This document shows positions 1-6,916 of a DNA stretch of 22,586 nucleotides, piece by piece. The stretch covers positions 1 through 22,586 of the forward strand of contig CAKTYF010000022.1 in the NCBI GenBank assembly GCA_934631995.1, given 5' to 3'. Positions within the stretch are counted from its first letter, which is position 1. Each line of letters starts with the position of its first letter. Below the pieces are notes generated by a model. That model made no database searches and was not told the origin of the DNA. It saw nothing but the letters and a program-made list of their open reading frames with translations. This DNA comes from an uncultured Eggerthellaceae bacterium (lineage in GTDB: Bacteria; Actinomycetota; Coriobacteriia; Coriobacteriales; Eggerthellaceae). The translations under genes and the position numbers were made by a program.

Positions 1-618
1 GTCCAGCGACATCATGACGATAATCTTAGAGGCAACAGAGGGCAGCAGGTACTTCGTGGCAATCTTGAAAGATGAGTTGCCAATAGCGCGTGCCGATTCA
101 ATGAATTCCTCGTTGCGAAGCAGCACAATCTCGCCACGAACTAAACGCGCGTAACGCGTCCAGTGGATACACATCAGCGCAATAATAAGGTTGATGGTTC
201 CCGTTCCCAAAACCGCAGAGACCGCCAGCGCAAAAACAATGGTAGGAAACGCCAGGAAGATATCGGTCACACGCATAAGGAAACCGTCCACCTTGCCGCC
301 GGCAAAACCTGCAATCAGGCCAATGGCGCTTCCCAGCACCGCACCGAACAAAACAACGAGCGTTGCCGTTACCAAGGAAATGCGCGCACCTTCAATAACG
401 CGACACAAAATGCAACGTCCCAGGTTATCGGTGCCAAAAGGATACTCAGCGCAAGGCGCTATGAACTGATTCGCCGTTTGCATATACGTAGGATCGTGCC
501 CTTCCAGCAAAGGAGCGAACACCGCAACAACAATAAGGACGGCAACCATAATACCGCCCACAATCAGCGTGGTGTTCTTGCGGTTCAGGTCGGTGAAAAA
601 TCTCAAAATGGAATGCAT
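1..618 (-). CDS. ABC transporter permease, DppC/OppC/NikC type (partial, C-terminus outside window)
   Basis: Second inner-membrane permease of a peptide/nickel-family (PepT) ABC importer. The reading frame runs off the left edge, so only about 206 N-terminal residues are present. Visible are an N-terminal transmembrane helix (about residues 17-35), the family motif PFGTDNLGRC before the core membrane domain, and the ATPase-contacting EAA-type loop ESARAIGNSSFKIATKYLLP near the cut end. I chose ATG at 618, which lies 5 nt beyond the stop of the upstream permease. An in-frame GTG at 627 that overlaps that stop (GTGA) is the alternative, and no strong Shine-Dalgarno separates them. It is the last visible gene of the methyltransferase/solute-binding protein/permease operon; ATPase genes would be expected beyond the window. 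Substrate (oligopeptide, nickel or other chelate) cannot be told from the sequence. Confidence 0.93.
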   Translation of the reverse strand, partial: MHSILRFFTDLNRKNTTLIVGGIMVAVLIVVAVFAPLLEGHDPTYMQTANQFIAPCAEYPFGTDNLGRCILCRVIEGARISLVTATLVVLFGAVLGSAIGLIAGFAGGKVDGFLMRVTDIFLAFPTIVFALAVSAVLGTGTINLIIALMCIHWTRYARLVRGEIVLLRNEEFIESARAIGNSSFKIATKYLLPSVASKIIVMMSLD

Positions 619-623
619 GACAA

Positions 624-1583
624 TCACGCTACCGATGCTGAAGACTGCAAGCCGCTCTTAACGCGAGGGTCAATGCAAGCGTAGATAATATCTGATACCA
701 GGTTTGCGAACGCATAGCCGAACGCAATCAAAATAACGCATCCTTCCATCATGGGCGTGTCTTTTGCAAGAACGGCATTATTGAACAAATCCCCCACCCC
801 GGGCCATGCGAAAATCGTCTCGATAACAACGGAGCCGCCCAAAATATGACCGACAGAAAGCGCGATCACGGTAATAATAGGCGGCAACGCATTGCGCAGC
901 GCATGGGTGAAAATAACCTTGTGACGCGTAAGACCTTTCGCGCGCGCTACCGTGATGTATTCCTGTCCCAAGACGTCCAGCATGCTGGTGCGCATCATGC
1001 GCGTGATGGACGCCGTAGTGCCAATGGAAAGCGTGACAGCGGGCAACACCACGCTGTTGATCTGGTTCATTCCGCTGGTGGGAAACATTTTCAGCTGAAT
1101 GGAGAACACAACCACCAGCATGAGGCCCACCCAAAAACCCGGGAATGAAGACAGAAACAACGTGATAAGACGAGTGATGTGGTCAATAATGCCGTTACGA
1201 TGAATCGCACTGATAATGCCGAACGGAATGCCCAGCACAATGGAGATAAGAAGCGCGATAGAACCAAGGTACACCGTATTGGGAAGGCGCGCCGCCAACA
1301 TGTCGGAAACGGGTGCGTTGTACTTATACGAAGTGCCGAAGTCTCCCGAGAAAACGCCCCCCAGCCAATCGGCGTACTGCACGATAAAGGGGCGATCCAA
1401 GTCGAATTTTTGCGACATTGCCTGAAGGTTTTCCGGGCTAACCGCTTCTTCGCCGTATGTTTGAATAATGATGAGTTCTGCCGCATCGCCTGGTGAAACA
1501 TGCACCAGTAGGAAGGTGAGCGTTGCCACCGCCCAAAGCACGATGATAATCGTAAGAACCCTTCGAACAAGATATTTTCCCAT
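624..1583 (-). CDS. ABC transporter permease, DppB/OppB/NikB type
   Basis: First membrane permease of a PepT-family ABC importer, 319 aa, the usual length. It starts with the typical N-terminal sequence (MGKYLVRRVLTIIIVLW) containing the first transmembrane helix, followed by a large extracytoplasmic loop (about residues 30-95) and five further helices. The conserved cytoplasmic EAA loop (EYITVARAKGLTRHKVIFTHALRNA in pieces, about residues 208-232) contacts the ATPase. The start ATG at 1583 is preceded by AAGGA at good spacing. It sits 82 nt after the solute-binding protein gene, with a stem-loop between, and the next permease begins 5 nt after its stop, so the permeases are probably translationally coupled. 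Confidence 0.95.
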   Translation of the reverse strand: MGKYLVRRVLTIIIVLWAVATLTFLLVHVSPGDAAELIIIQTYGEEAVSPENLQAMSQKFDLDRPFIVQYADWLGGVFSGDFGTSYKYNAPVSDMLAARLPNTVYLGSIALLISIVLGIPFGIISAIHRNGIIDHITRLITLFLSSFPGFWVGLMLVVVFSIQLKMFPTSGMNQINSVVLPAVTLSIGTTASITRMMRTSMLDVLGQEYITVARAKGLTRHKVIFTHALRNALPPIITVIALSVGHILGGSVVIETIFAWPGVGDLFNNAVLAKDTPMMEGCVILIAFGYAFANLVSDIIYACIDPRVKSGLQSSASVA

Positions 1584-1609
1584 TACGGTCCTTGCTTTTC
1601 AGATAAAGC

Positions 1610-1646
1610 GCAGGCGGAAGGGACGCAATACCGCCCCCTCGCCTGC
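1610..1646 (-). promoter_or_regulatory. Intergenic stem-loop between solute-binding protein and permease genes
   Basis: GCAGGCG (1610-1616) and CGCCTGC (1640-1646) form a perfect 7-bp inverted repeat; on the transcribed strand GGGGG and CCCTT just inside can extend the stem with G-U pairs. There is no clear T-run after it. Such hairpins between a binding-protein gene and its permease genes are known to stabilise the upstream message or to attenuate the downstream one, giving more binding protein than permease. That role is inferred here. Confidence 0.5.
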
Positions 1647-1665
1647 TTGTTTTCGTACAGATAGA

Positions 1666-3279
1666 TTAGTCGGCGATATCAGTGGTGTAAGGCACGATAA
1701 AGTCATGAACAGCCGCGCTATAGCTGAAGCCCGTGATCTTGGGATTCAGACCGAAAACAGCGCCGTAGTTCGCCACGGTATACACAACGGCATCGTCGGC
1801 AGCCAAGACCTGAGCCTTCTTGCTGGCTTCGTTCTTCGCATCGCCAGCCGTCAAGTCGGTGCATTCGGCAATCGCAGCATCCAAAGCGGAATCAACAAAG
1901 CCCGCGCGCTGCATGTTCGTGGAGCCGCTTTCGTAATACTGGGTCAAGTAGTAAGAAGCCGAAGGAATGTAGCATGTTGCAGCAGAGGACAGATTCAAAT
2001 CCCACGCACCGCTGGTCAACGCCTCGTTCATAGCGCTGCCAGCCAGAACCTGCACTTCGGAGTCAACACCAATCTGGGTGAAGAAGCCGTTTGTGGCCTG
2101 AGCGATAATGGGGTTGCCTGGACGGCGTGAACCCGTGGTAATGATGAGTTTGACCTTTTCTCCGTTGTACTCGCGGAAGCCATCTCCATCAGCGTCAACA
2201 AAACCGGCCTCGTCAAGAGCCTTTTTCGCAGCCTCAACGTCGTAAGGATACTTCGTCACGTTGGGGTTATTCCAAGGGACATCGTCCATGAATGCGCCGT
2301 TGGGCACCGAGCCAACGCCCATCAGACCATTGTTGACAATCTCATCCAGATTCAAAGACTGCAGCAAGGCTTTGCGGACAGTAACGTCACTCAAGTAGCT
2401 CTTGTTGGTGTTGAACGTGTAGAAGTACGTACGAGCGGTGTCAAACTGCTTGACCTCAACATCCTTGCTGTCCTTCATGGTCTTAAGGTCAGAGAACGGA
2501 ATGTCGGTAGCAATGTCAATCTCGTTGTTGAGCACAGCCATGGAGCGCGTATTCGCATCGGACATGGACACAACGTGGCGTTTAGTAATGGAGCTGTCCT
2601 GCTTGCCGCCCCAATAGCCATCGAACACAACACCGTCAAACGTGCCCGTTGCAGCATCGAAGCTCTCGAACTGGAAGTAGCCCGTGCCCACCGGTTTCAC
2701 GAACTTGCCAGTAGAGTCCACCGAAGAAGGGGCGATAACAGCAGTGGAAACATTGGTCAGCGCCTCGGGAAGCTCGCCAGAAGCAACCGAGGTGACAATC
2801 TTTACCGTATAGGCGTCCACCACTTCGGTTGACTGAATATGGGTGTACGAAGCAAAGCTGGGGTTTTCTGCCAGAGAGCGATCGAAGCACCACTTCACAG
2901 CATCGGCGTTGAAATCAGTGCCGTCGTGGAATTTAACGCCCTGGCGCAGTTGGATAGTCCAGGTGTTAGCGTCATCGCGCTGCCACGAAGTAGCCAAAGC
3001 GGGCTGCAGCTGGAAGTCGGAGTCCACGTTGACTAGCGTCTCGATAACGCCGCCCACTTCTTTCAGCATGGTGGCACCGTCGCCATCGGTTACATCAAGC
3101 GTGGTTAGCGTAGACGGAAAGGCAATACGCAGCACCTTTTCGCCTTGTGCAGACCCGGCGGAGGCCGATGACGAGTCCGAGCTGCTGGTGCAAGCGCCTA
3201 ACATGCAGCAAGCAAGAGCCGCAGAAGCAACAACTGCTGCGATCTTTGCCCACTTCCTCTTTACCGTTTGTTTTTTCAC
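1666..3279 (-). CDS. Lipoprotein solute-binding protein of peptide/nickel ABC importer (SBP_bac_5 family)
   Basis: Extracytoplasmic substrate-binding lipoprotein, 537 aa, of the DppA/OppA/NikA family. It starts with a basic N-region (MKKQTVKRKWAK), a hydrophobic helix and a lipobox LGAC, giving a predicted lipidated Cys30, followed by a Ser-rich tether. The mature part shows typical family landmarks: the LTTLDVTDGDG region near the start, LATSWQRDDANTWTIQLRQG with VKFHDGTDF shortly after (about residues 95-125), and KALLQSLNLDEI about residue 305. The start is GTG at 3279, with a strong AAGGAG nearby. It is downstream of the double methyltransferase gene (70 nt gap) and upstream of the two permease genes. 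Ligand specificity cannot be assigned; the methyltransferase neighbour hints at a modified small molecule or a metal chelate. Confidence 0.95.
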   Translation of the reverse strand: MKKQTVKRKWAKIAAVVASAALACCMLGACTSSSDSSSASAGSAQGEKVLRIAFPSTLTTLDVTDGDGATMLKEVGGVIETLVNVDSDFQLQPALATSWQRDDANTWTIQLRQGVKFHDGTDFNADAVKWCFDRSLAENPSFASYTHIQSTEVVDAYTVKIVTSVASGELPEALTNVSTAVIAPSSVDSTGKFVKPVGTGYFQFESFDAATGTFDGVVFDGYWGGKQDSSITKRHVVSMSDANTRSMAVLNNEIDIATDIPFSDLKTMKDSKDVEVKQFDTARTYFYTFNTNKSYLSDVTVRKALLQSLNLDEIVNNGLMGVGSVPNGAFMDDVPWNNPNVTKYPYDVEAAKKALDEAGFVDADGDGFREYNGEKVKLIITTGSRRPGNPIIAQATNGFFTQIGVDSEVQVLAGSAMNEALTSGAWDLNLSSAATCYIPSASYYLTQYYESGSTNMQRAGFVDSALDAAIAECTDLTAGDAKNEASKKAQVLAADDAVVYTVANYGAVFGLNPKITGFSYSAAVHDFIVPYTTDIAD

Positions 3280-3305
3280 AATTTTCTCCTTAAACTTTTA
3301 TCAAA

Positions 3306-3320
3306 GCTCCCCTTTGGAGC
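3306..3320 (-). promoter_or_regulatory. Small hairpin in the methyltransferase/binding-protein intergenic gap
   Basis: On the transcribed strand GCTCC and GGAGC pair around a 5-nt AAAGG loop and are followed by TTTGATAAAAG. The stem is short, so it is at best a weak attenuator or RNA processing site. It sits about 25 nt before the AAGGAG of the solute-binding protein gene. Confidence 0.25.
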
Positions 3321-3349
3321 GTTGATGCAACTAAAATGCCTGATGAACG

Positions 3350-4699
3350 TTATTTTTCAGGCTTCTCCGCAATAAGCGCGCACCAATTTTCGCGATCGCT
3401 GCTTTCCAAGCGACAACCTGGCATAGACTCAAAGCGAGCGTTTTTGAAGCCAACTTCTTGCGCCTCGCGAATCATTTGCTCTTTGCTCGCACATGCCCAA
3501 GGGAACTGTTCATTGGCAGTGCTGTCGCAGTAGTTTTCCATGTTGGTACAGTTGATGGAATCGCCCTCGAATTCGTTGATGGCAACAATGCGTCCACCGG
3601 GTTTCAATACGCGCAACCATTCCGCAAGAGCTGCTTTCGGCTCGCTCAACGTCCACAGCAAGCGGCAGCTCACCACAACATCCACTGCGCAATCGGGACA
3701 CGGAAGTTCCATAGCGTTGCCATAGATGAAGGGGATAGAAAGATTCTTCTCTGCCGCGCGATCCATTGCCACGCGCATCATTTGCTCGGACAGGTCGATT
3801 CCTGTGATATCTTGGTAGCCGCACTCGCCCAACGTGCACGCAATCATGCCGGTACCTGTGGCAACATCGATGATCTTCGCCTTTGCGTTGGGCCCCACGA
3901 AGCCGCGCAGCACGTTTTGCCAGGCAGGAATATTCCCAATCATGTGGCCGGCATCGTAGCGATGAGCAGCATCGTCCCAATAAGCAGCCATGCCCACTTC
4001 TCCGCGATGACGCGCCGTCATGGGCTTAGTGGCGCACAGCACATACCAGTCCTGGAACCACTCTTGAACGGCAAATTCGGGTCGCGTCAGACCAGACAAC
4101 ATCTCTACATGAACGTCTTCGAAGCCATTGCGCTCGAACAGATCAATGAGTTCGGCCGTGGAGGCACACACGTTATCCAACGCAGTTCCCACCGCTTTAT
4201 CGCCGTAATCGAACACATCACCGTCTTTGCGCTTCAAGCCATCCACCGGATCAAGGCGGTTGAAGTTAAACACACGACCACCTGGACGCAAAATGCGCTT
4301 CCATTCGTTTACCATCTCGTCGGAGGCAACCATGGTCCAGATAAGGCGACAGTTTGTGATGTTGTCAACCGAAGCATCCATAAACGGCAGCTCAACTGCG
4401 GGAACCTTGAAAAAGAATGTGCCCACTCCCTGAGTTTCCGCATGACGCACGCCGTTTTTCATCATACCCGCAGAAATATCTACACCCACTGTAGGGAATC
4501 CCAGCGACGAGGTCATGTTTGCGATAAAGCCCGAACCCGTACCAATATCCAACACGTTTTTAGTGCGATCGTAGCCTAACAAGTAGGAAAGCTCAGTTTT
4601 CCAAGCGTCCAAGTCCTCGGTATCGTGCTCTTTATCGAAGGAAGATGCGCGGTCATCCCAGTACTCCTCGATCTTTTGTGCAACAGATTGTACGTCCAT
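3350..4699 (-). CDS. Tandem-domain class I SAM-dependent methyltransferase
   Basis: 449-aa cytoplasmic protein made of two related Methyltransf_11/UbiE-like domains in a row (about residues 5-215 and 235-445). Each has a glycine-rich SAM-binding motif I (LDIGTGSGF in the first, IDVATGTGM in the second), a following acidic residue in GVDIS / GIDLS, and the repeated pattern RLIWTM...EWKRILRPGGRV versus RLLWTL...EWLRVLKPGGRI. Both halves also start with YWDD. This indicates internal duplication with both SAM pockets apparently intact. The start ATG at 4699 has GAGAGG 6 nt upstream. It is the first gene of an operon with a peptide/nickel-type ABC importer, so its product or substrate may be the transported molecule or ligand; that is inference. 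The methyl acceptor is unknown. Confidence 0.92.
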   Translation of the reverse strand: MDVQSVAQKIEEYWDDRASSFDKEHDTEDLDAWKTELSYLLGYDRTKNVLDIGTGSGFIANMTSSLGFPTVGVDISAGMMKNGVRHAETQGVGTFFFKVPAVELPFMDASVDNITNCRLIWTMVASDEMVNEWKRILRPGGRVFNFNRLDPVDGLKRKDGDVFDYGDKAVGTALDNVCASTAELIDLFERNGFEDVHVEMLSGLTRPEFAVQEWFQDWYVLCATKPMTARHRGEVGMAAYWDDAAHRYDAGHMIGNIPAWQNVLRGFVGPNAKAKIIDVATGTGMIACTLGECGYQDITGIDLSEQMMRVAMDRAAEKNLSIPFIYGNAMELPCPDCAVDVVVSCRLLWTLSEPKAALAEWLRVLKPGGRIVAINEFEGDSINCTNMENYCDSTANEQFPWACASKEQMIREAQEVGFKNARFESMPGCRLESSDRENWCALIAEKPEK

Positions 4700-4714
4700 G
4701 GCATGCCTCTCATA

Positions 4715-4773
4715 TGTTACGTAAGTTATATTAGTGTTACCAAAACGGTAACATCATATTTTTATCCGTAACA
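4715..4773. promoter_or_regulatory. Symmetric TGTTAC operator array over the methyltransferase promoter
   Basis: Four copies of TGTTAC(C/G) are arranged with exact mirror symmetry: forward at 4715-4721 and 4735-4741, reverse at 4747-4753 and 4767-4773. The inner two form the perfect palindrome GTTACC-N5-GGTAAC. Forward copies are 20 bp apart, as are the reverse copies, about two helical turns, so all would lie on one DNA face. The array spans the -10, the start point and the early leader of the minus-strand operon, a position suited to repression. A further GTTAC (4819) / GTAAC (4839) pair lies upstream with the same 20-bp step. The regulator is not identifiable; the neighbouring MarR protein seems to own a different motif. 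Confidence 0.65.
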
Positions 4774-4781
4774 CGTGTAAA
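4753..4781 (-). promoter_or_regulatory. Sigma-70-type promoter of the methyltransferase/ABC operon
   Basis: On the minus strand TTTACA (4781-4776) and TATGAT (4758-4753) are separated by exactly 17 bp; each hexamer matches the consensus at 5 of 6 bases. Transcription would start near 4745, giving a leader of about 45 nt before the ATG at 4699. Both spacer and start site are covered by TGTTAC half-sites, so the promoter is very likely controlled. Confidence 0.65.
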
Positions 4782-4952
4782 GAAAAAATGTTATTTTTTT
4801 CGCAATCGATCGACGAACGTTACCCAAGCGAAGGTGCAGTAACGAAAAAATACACATCTGGGCGATTCGAACTTTCGTTTGCAGAGCGCATTCATCACAG
4901 GCGCATCCGAACGAATTACGCGCGAAACCTTTATGCGATAAACTACTTGCTT

Positions 4953-5004
4953 GTTGACAAGTCAACGAGCATATGGTGTACTTAGAATTTGTTGACTTAT
5001 CAAC
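4953..5004 (+). promoter_or_regulatory. MarR-type promoter/operator region with two GTTGAC inverted repeats
   Basis: Two similar inverted repeats are present: GTTGAC-AA-GTCAAC (4953-4966) and GTTGAC-TT-ATCAAC (4991-5004), 38 bp apart and each preceded by TT. The first contains a consensus -35 TTGACA (4954-4959); 17 bp on is TGTACT (4977-4982), a plausible -10. Site 1 therefore overlaps the -35 and site 2 lies just after the start point and before the AAAGGA of the MarR gene. This layout fits autorepression of the marR-adh-aldh operon. Binding by the adjacent MarR protein is inferred from position and motif type. Confidence 0.6.
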
Positions 5005-5020
5005 ATCGAAAGGACTGTTT

Positions 5021-5683
5021 GTGGAAGAGCGCTTTGAGACATTCACCGTGCTTATTGGCAGGATCAATCGCAACATTCGTAAGATTAAAAACCAGGAAAT
5101 GGCTTCCTACCAGCTGAAAAGCATTCATATCTCGTGCCTGTACTATCTGTACTCCGCGGGTAGCTTGACTGCGGCCGAGCTGTGCGAACGCTGCGAAGAA
5201 GACAAGGCCGCCGTATCGCGCGCGCTGGATTACCTGGAAAAAGAAGGCTATCTGGAAGCTTCCGATAAAAATGCGAAACGCTACCGCCATCCGCTCCACC
5301 TTACAGAAAAGGGAATGCAAGCCGGCAGTATTATCGCCGCCAAGATCAATGCCGTGCTTGAGGAGATCAACAGCAGCTTAACCGAACAAGAGCGTCTGGC
5401 GTTTTACCGCAGCCTGACCGCCATCAGCAACCGGCTTGATGCCATTGCCAATATGCCCATCCACGAGCCCAAAGGCATTACTGCCGCAAACACTTCCGCA
5501 AACCGCAGCTGCAACGCAGGCTCGGCAGCCGCTGCCGCATCTGCCGGCCTTCCCACCGCCGCAGAGTCCAGCGACTCAAAGGGCGCTGGCGTATGCGCGG
5601 CCACAAATTCCGGCAGCGCAAAAGACGCCGACACAAGCACGTCCGCGAGCAAGCCCCTTCGCAACGAAAAGAACAACCACTAG
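5021..5683 (+). CDS. MarR-family transcriptional regulator with Ala/Ser-rich C-terminal tail
   Basis: 220-aa DNA-binding regulator. The N-terminal two thirds hold a winged helix-turn-helix core (about residues 30-105), with SLTAAELCERCEEDKAAVSRALDYLEKEGYL as recognition region in two adjoining stretches, then a wing around DKNAKRYRHPLHLTEKG, and helices for dimerisation. I chose GTG at 5021 because AAAGGA lies 6 nt upstream. The longer ATG form (4973) would begin inside the promoter/operator region. Residues from about 150 on are Ala/Ser/Thr/Asn-rich, unlike the compact MarR fold, and probably disordered. It lies 16 nt upstream of the alcohol dehydrogenase gene and diverges from the methyltransferase operon. 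The inducer is unknown; MarR proteins commonly sense aldehydes, phenolics or oxidants. Confidence 0.9.
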   Translation: MEERFETFTVLIGRINRNIRKIKNQEMASYQLKSIHISCLYYLYSAGSLTAAELCERCEEDKAAVSRALDYLEKEGYLEASDKNAKRYRHPLHLTEKGMQAGSIIAAKINAVLEEINSSLTEQERLAFYRSLTAISNRLDAIANMPIHEPKGITAANTSANRSCNAGSAAAAASAGLPTAAESSDSKGAGVCAATNSGSAKDADTSTSASKPLRNEKNNH

Positions 5684-5699
5684 AAAGAGCAAATCCCTT

Positions 5700-6914
5700 A
5701 TGTTTTTCCTGAAAGCGGCATTCTGCCGCGCCTTCCAACTATGCTTTCGCGCTGTTTTGCCCGTACTTCCCTATCGCGAACCTGAAATCATCGACTCTTG
5801 TGCGCACCTGGGCCCCGTCCTTGAAAAAGAGGGCTTGACCAGCATTCTTGTTGTTACCGACCGCGGCATTGTGGAAAACGGCTTAACCGCGCCGCTTGAA
5901 GAAGCATTGCGCGAAGCGGGCGTTTCCTTCACCGTGTACGACAAAACGCTTCCCAACCCCACCGTCAATCACGTGGAGGAAGCGCTGGCGCTCTACCGCC
6001 AGAACAACTGCAACGGCATTATCGCCATTGGCGGCGGCTCGTCCATGGACTGCGCAAAGGCGGTCGGCGCGCGCGTAGCGTACCCCAACAAAGCTGTGGG
6101 CCAGATGAAGGGCGTGTTGCGCGTGCTGCGTCGCATTCCTGTGCTTATTGCCATCCCCACCACTGCAGGCACCGGCAGCGAAGTCACACTGGCGGCCGTT
6201 ATCACCGATAGCGAGACGCACCACAAATACGCCGTTATGAGCTTTCCGCTGATTCCCCGCTATGCCGTACTGGATGCGCAGCTCACGTATTCGCTGCCGC
6301 CGCACCTTACCTCTACCACGGGCATGGACGCCTTGACTCACGCCGTGGAGGCATATATTGGCCGCTCGACCACGAAACAAACGCGTGATCTGGCGCTCAC
6401 GGCAACGCGATTGATTTTCGACAACATTGAGCTCGCGTATGAAGACGGCAACAACCACGAAGCGCGTGAAAACATGCTGCATGCCGCATATAAAGCGGGT
6501 ATTGCGTTTTCCATGTCGTACGTGGGTTACATTCACGCCATTGCGCATTCCCTGGGCGGTCAATACGGCGTTCCGCACGGCCTGGCGAATGCCGTTATCA
6601 TGCCCTATGTTCTGAACGCCTATGGAGAAGCTGCGCACAAAAAGCTCCACGAGCTGGGCTGCGCAGCAGGGGTGTGTTCCGAGCTTGATTCGCCAGCGGA
6701 AGGTGCCGCACAATTCATTGCTGCCATCAGGGAACTTAATGAAAACATGAACATTCCCAACAAGATTCGCGGCATCAAACGCGAAGATATCGCACATCTG
6801 GCGCGTACGGCGGAAAAAGAAGCGAATCCGCTCTATCCTGTTCCCCGCCTGATGACTGCGCAAGAACTTGCCGGCCTTTACGAGCAAGTTGCCGACCAAT
6901 CCGATTGGAGCTAA
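5700..6914 (+). CDS. Iron-containing alcohol dehydrogenase (group III)
   Basis: 404-aa NAD(P)-dependent dehydrogenase interconverting alcohols and aldehydes or ketones. Nucleotide-binding motifs GGGSSMDCAKAVGA (about residue 111) and PTTAGTGSE (about 152) are present. The metal ligands are visible with the family spacing: Asp210, His214, His279 and His293, with His283 of the HAIAH motif as the usual catalytic histidine. The start ATG at 5700 has GAAAGAG upstream; a longer in-frame form would overlap the MarR gene in another frame and is unlikely. The N-terminus has an extra hydrophobic, Cys-containing stretch (MFFLKAAFCRAFQLCF) before the first fold. It overlaps the ribosome binding site of the aldehyde dehydrogenase gene, so the two are co-translated. 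Exact substrate is unknown. Confidence 0.94.
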   Translation: MFFLKAAFCRAFQLCFRAVLPVLPYREPEIIDSCAHLGPVLEKEGLTSILVVTDRGIVENGLTAPLEEALREAGVSFTVYDKTLPNPTVNHVEEALALYRQNNCNGIIAIGGGSSMDCAKAVGARVAYPNKAVGQMKGVLRVLRRIPVLIAIPTTAGTGSEVTLAAVITDSETHHKYAVMSFPLIPRYAVLDAQLTYSLPPHLTSTTGMDALTHAVEAYIGRSTTKQTRDLALTATRLIFDNIELAYEDGNNHEARENMLHAAYKAGIAFSMSYVGYIHAIAHSLGGQYGVPHGLANAVIMPYVLNAYGEAAHKKLHELGCAAGVCSELDSPAEGAAQFIAAIRELNENMNIPNKIRGIKREDIAHLARTAEKEANPLYPVPRLMTAQELAGLYEQVADQSDWS

Positions 6915-6916
6915 AA

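Noticed and set aside
163..684. 173-codon plus-strand open frame
   Set aside because: Antisense shadow of the permease genes; rich in Arg/His/Gln/Asn with no domain pattern, while the minus strand encodes clear DppC/DppB sequence.
3458..4579. 373-codon plus-strand open frame
   Set aside because: Lies entirely antisense to the tandem methyltransferase, whose two SAM motifs are clear; the His/Arg-rich translation has no membrane, signal or domain features.
4973..5020. Upstream ATG start for the MarR gene
   Set aside because: It would place operator site 2 inside the coding sequence and lacks a ribosome binding site; GTG 5021 has AAAGGA at ideal spacing.
5883..6899. 338-codon minus-strand open frame
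   Set aside because: Antisense to the iron alcohol dehydrogenase with all metal ligands in place; composition is that of a shadow frame.
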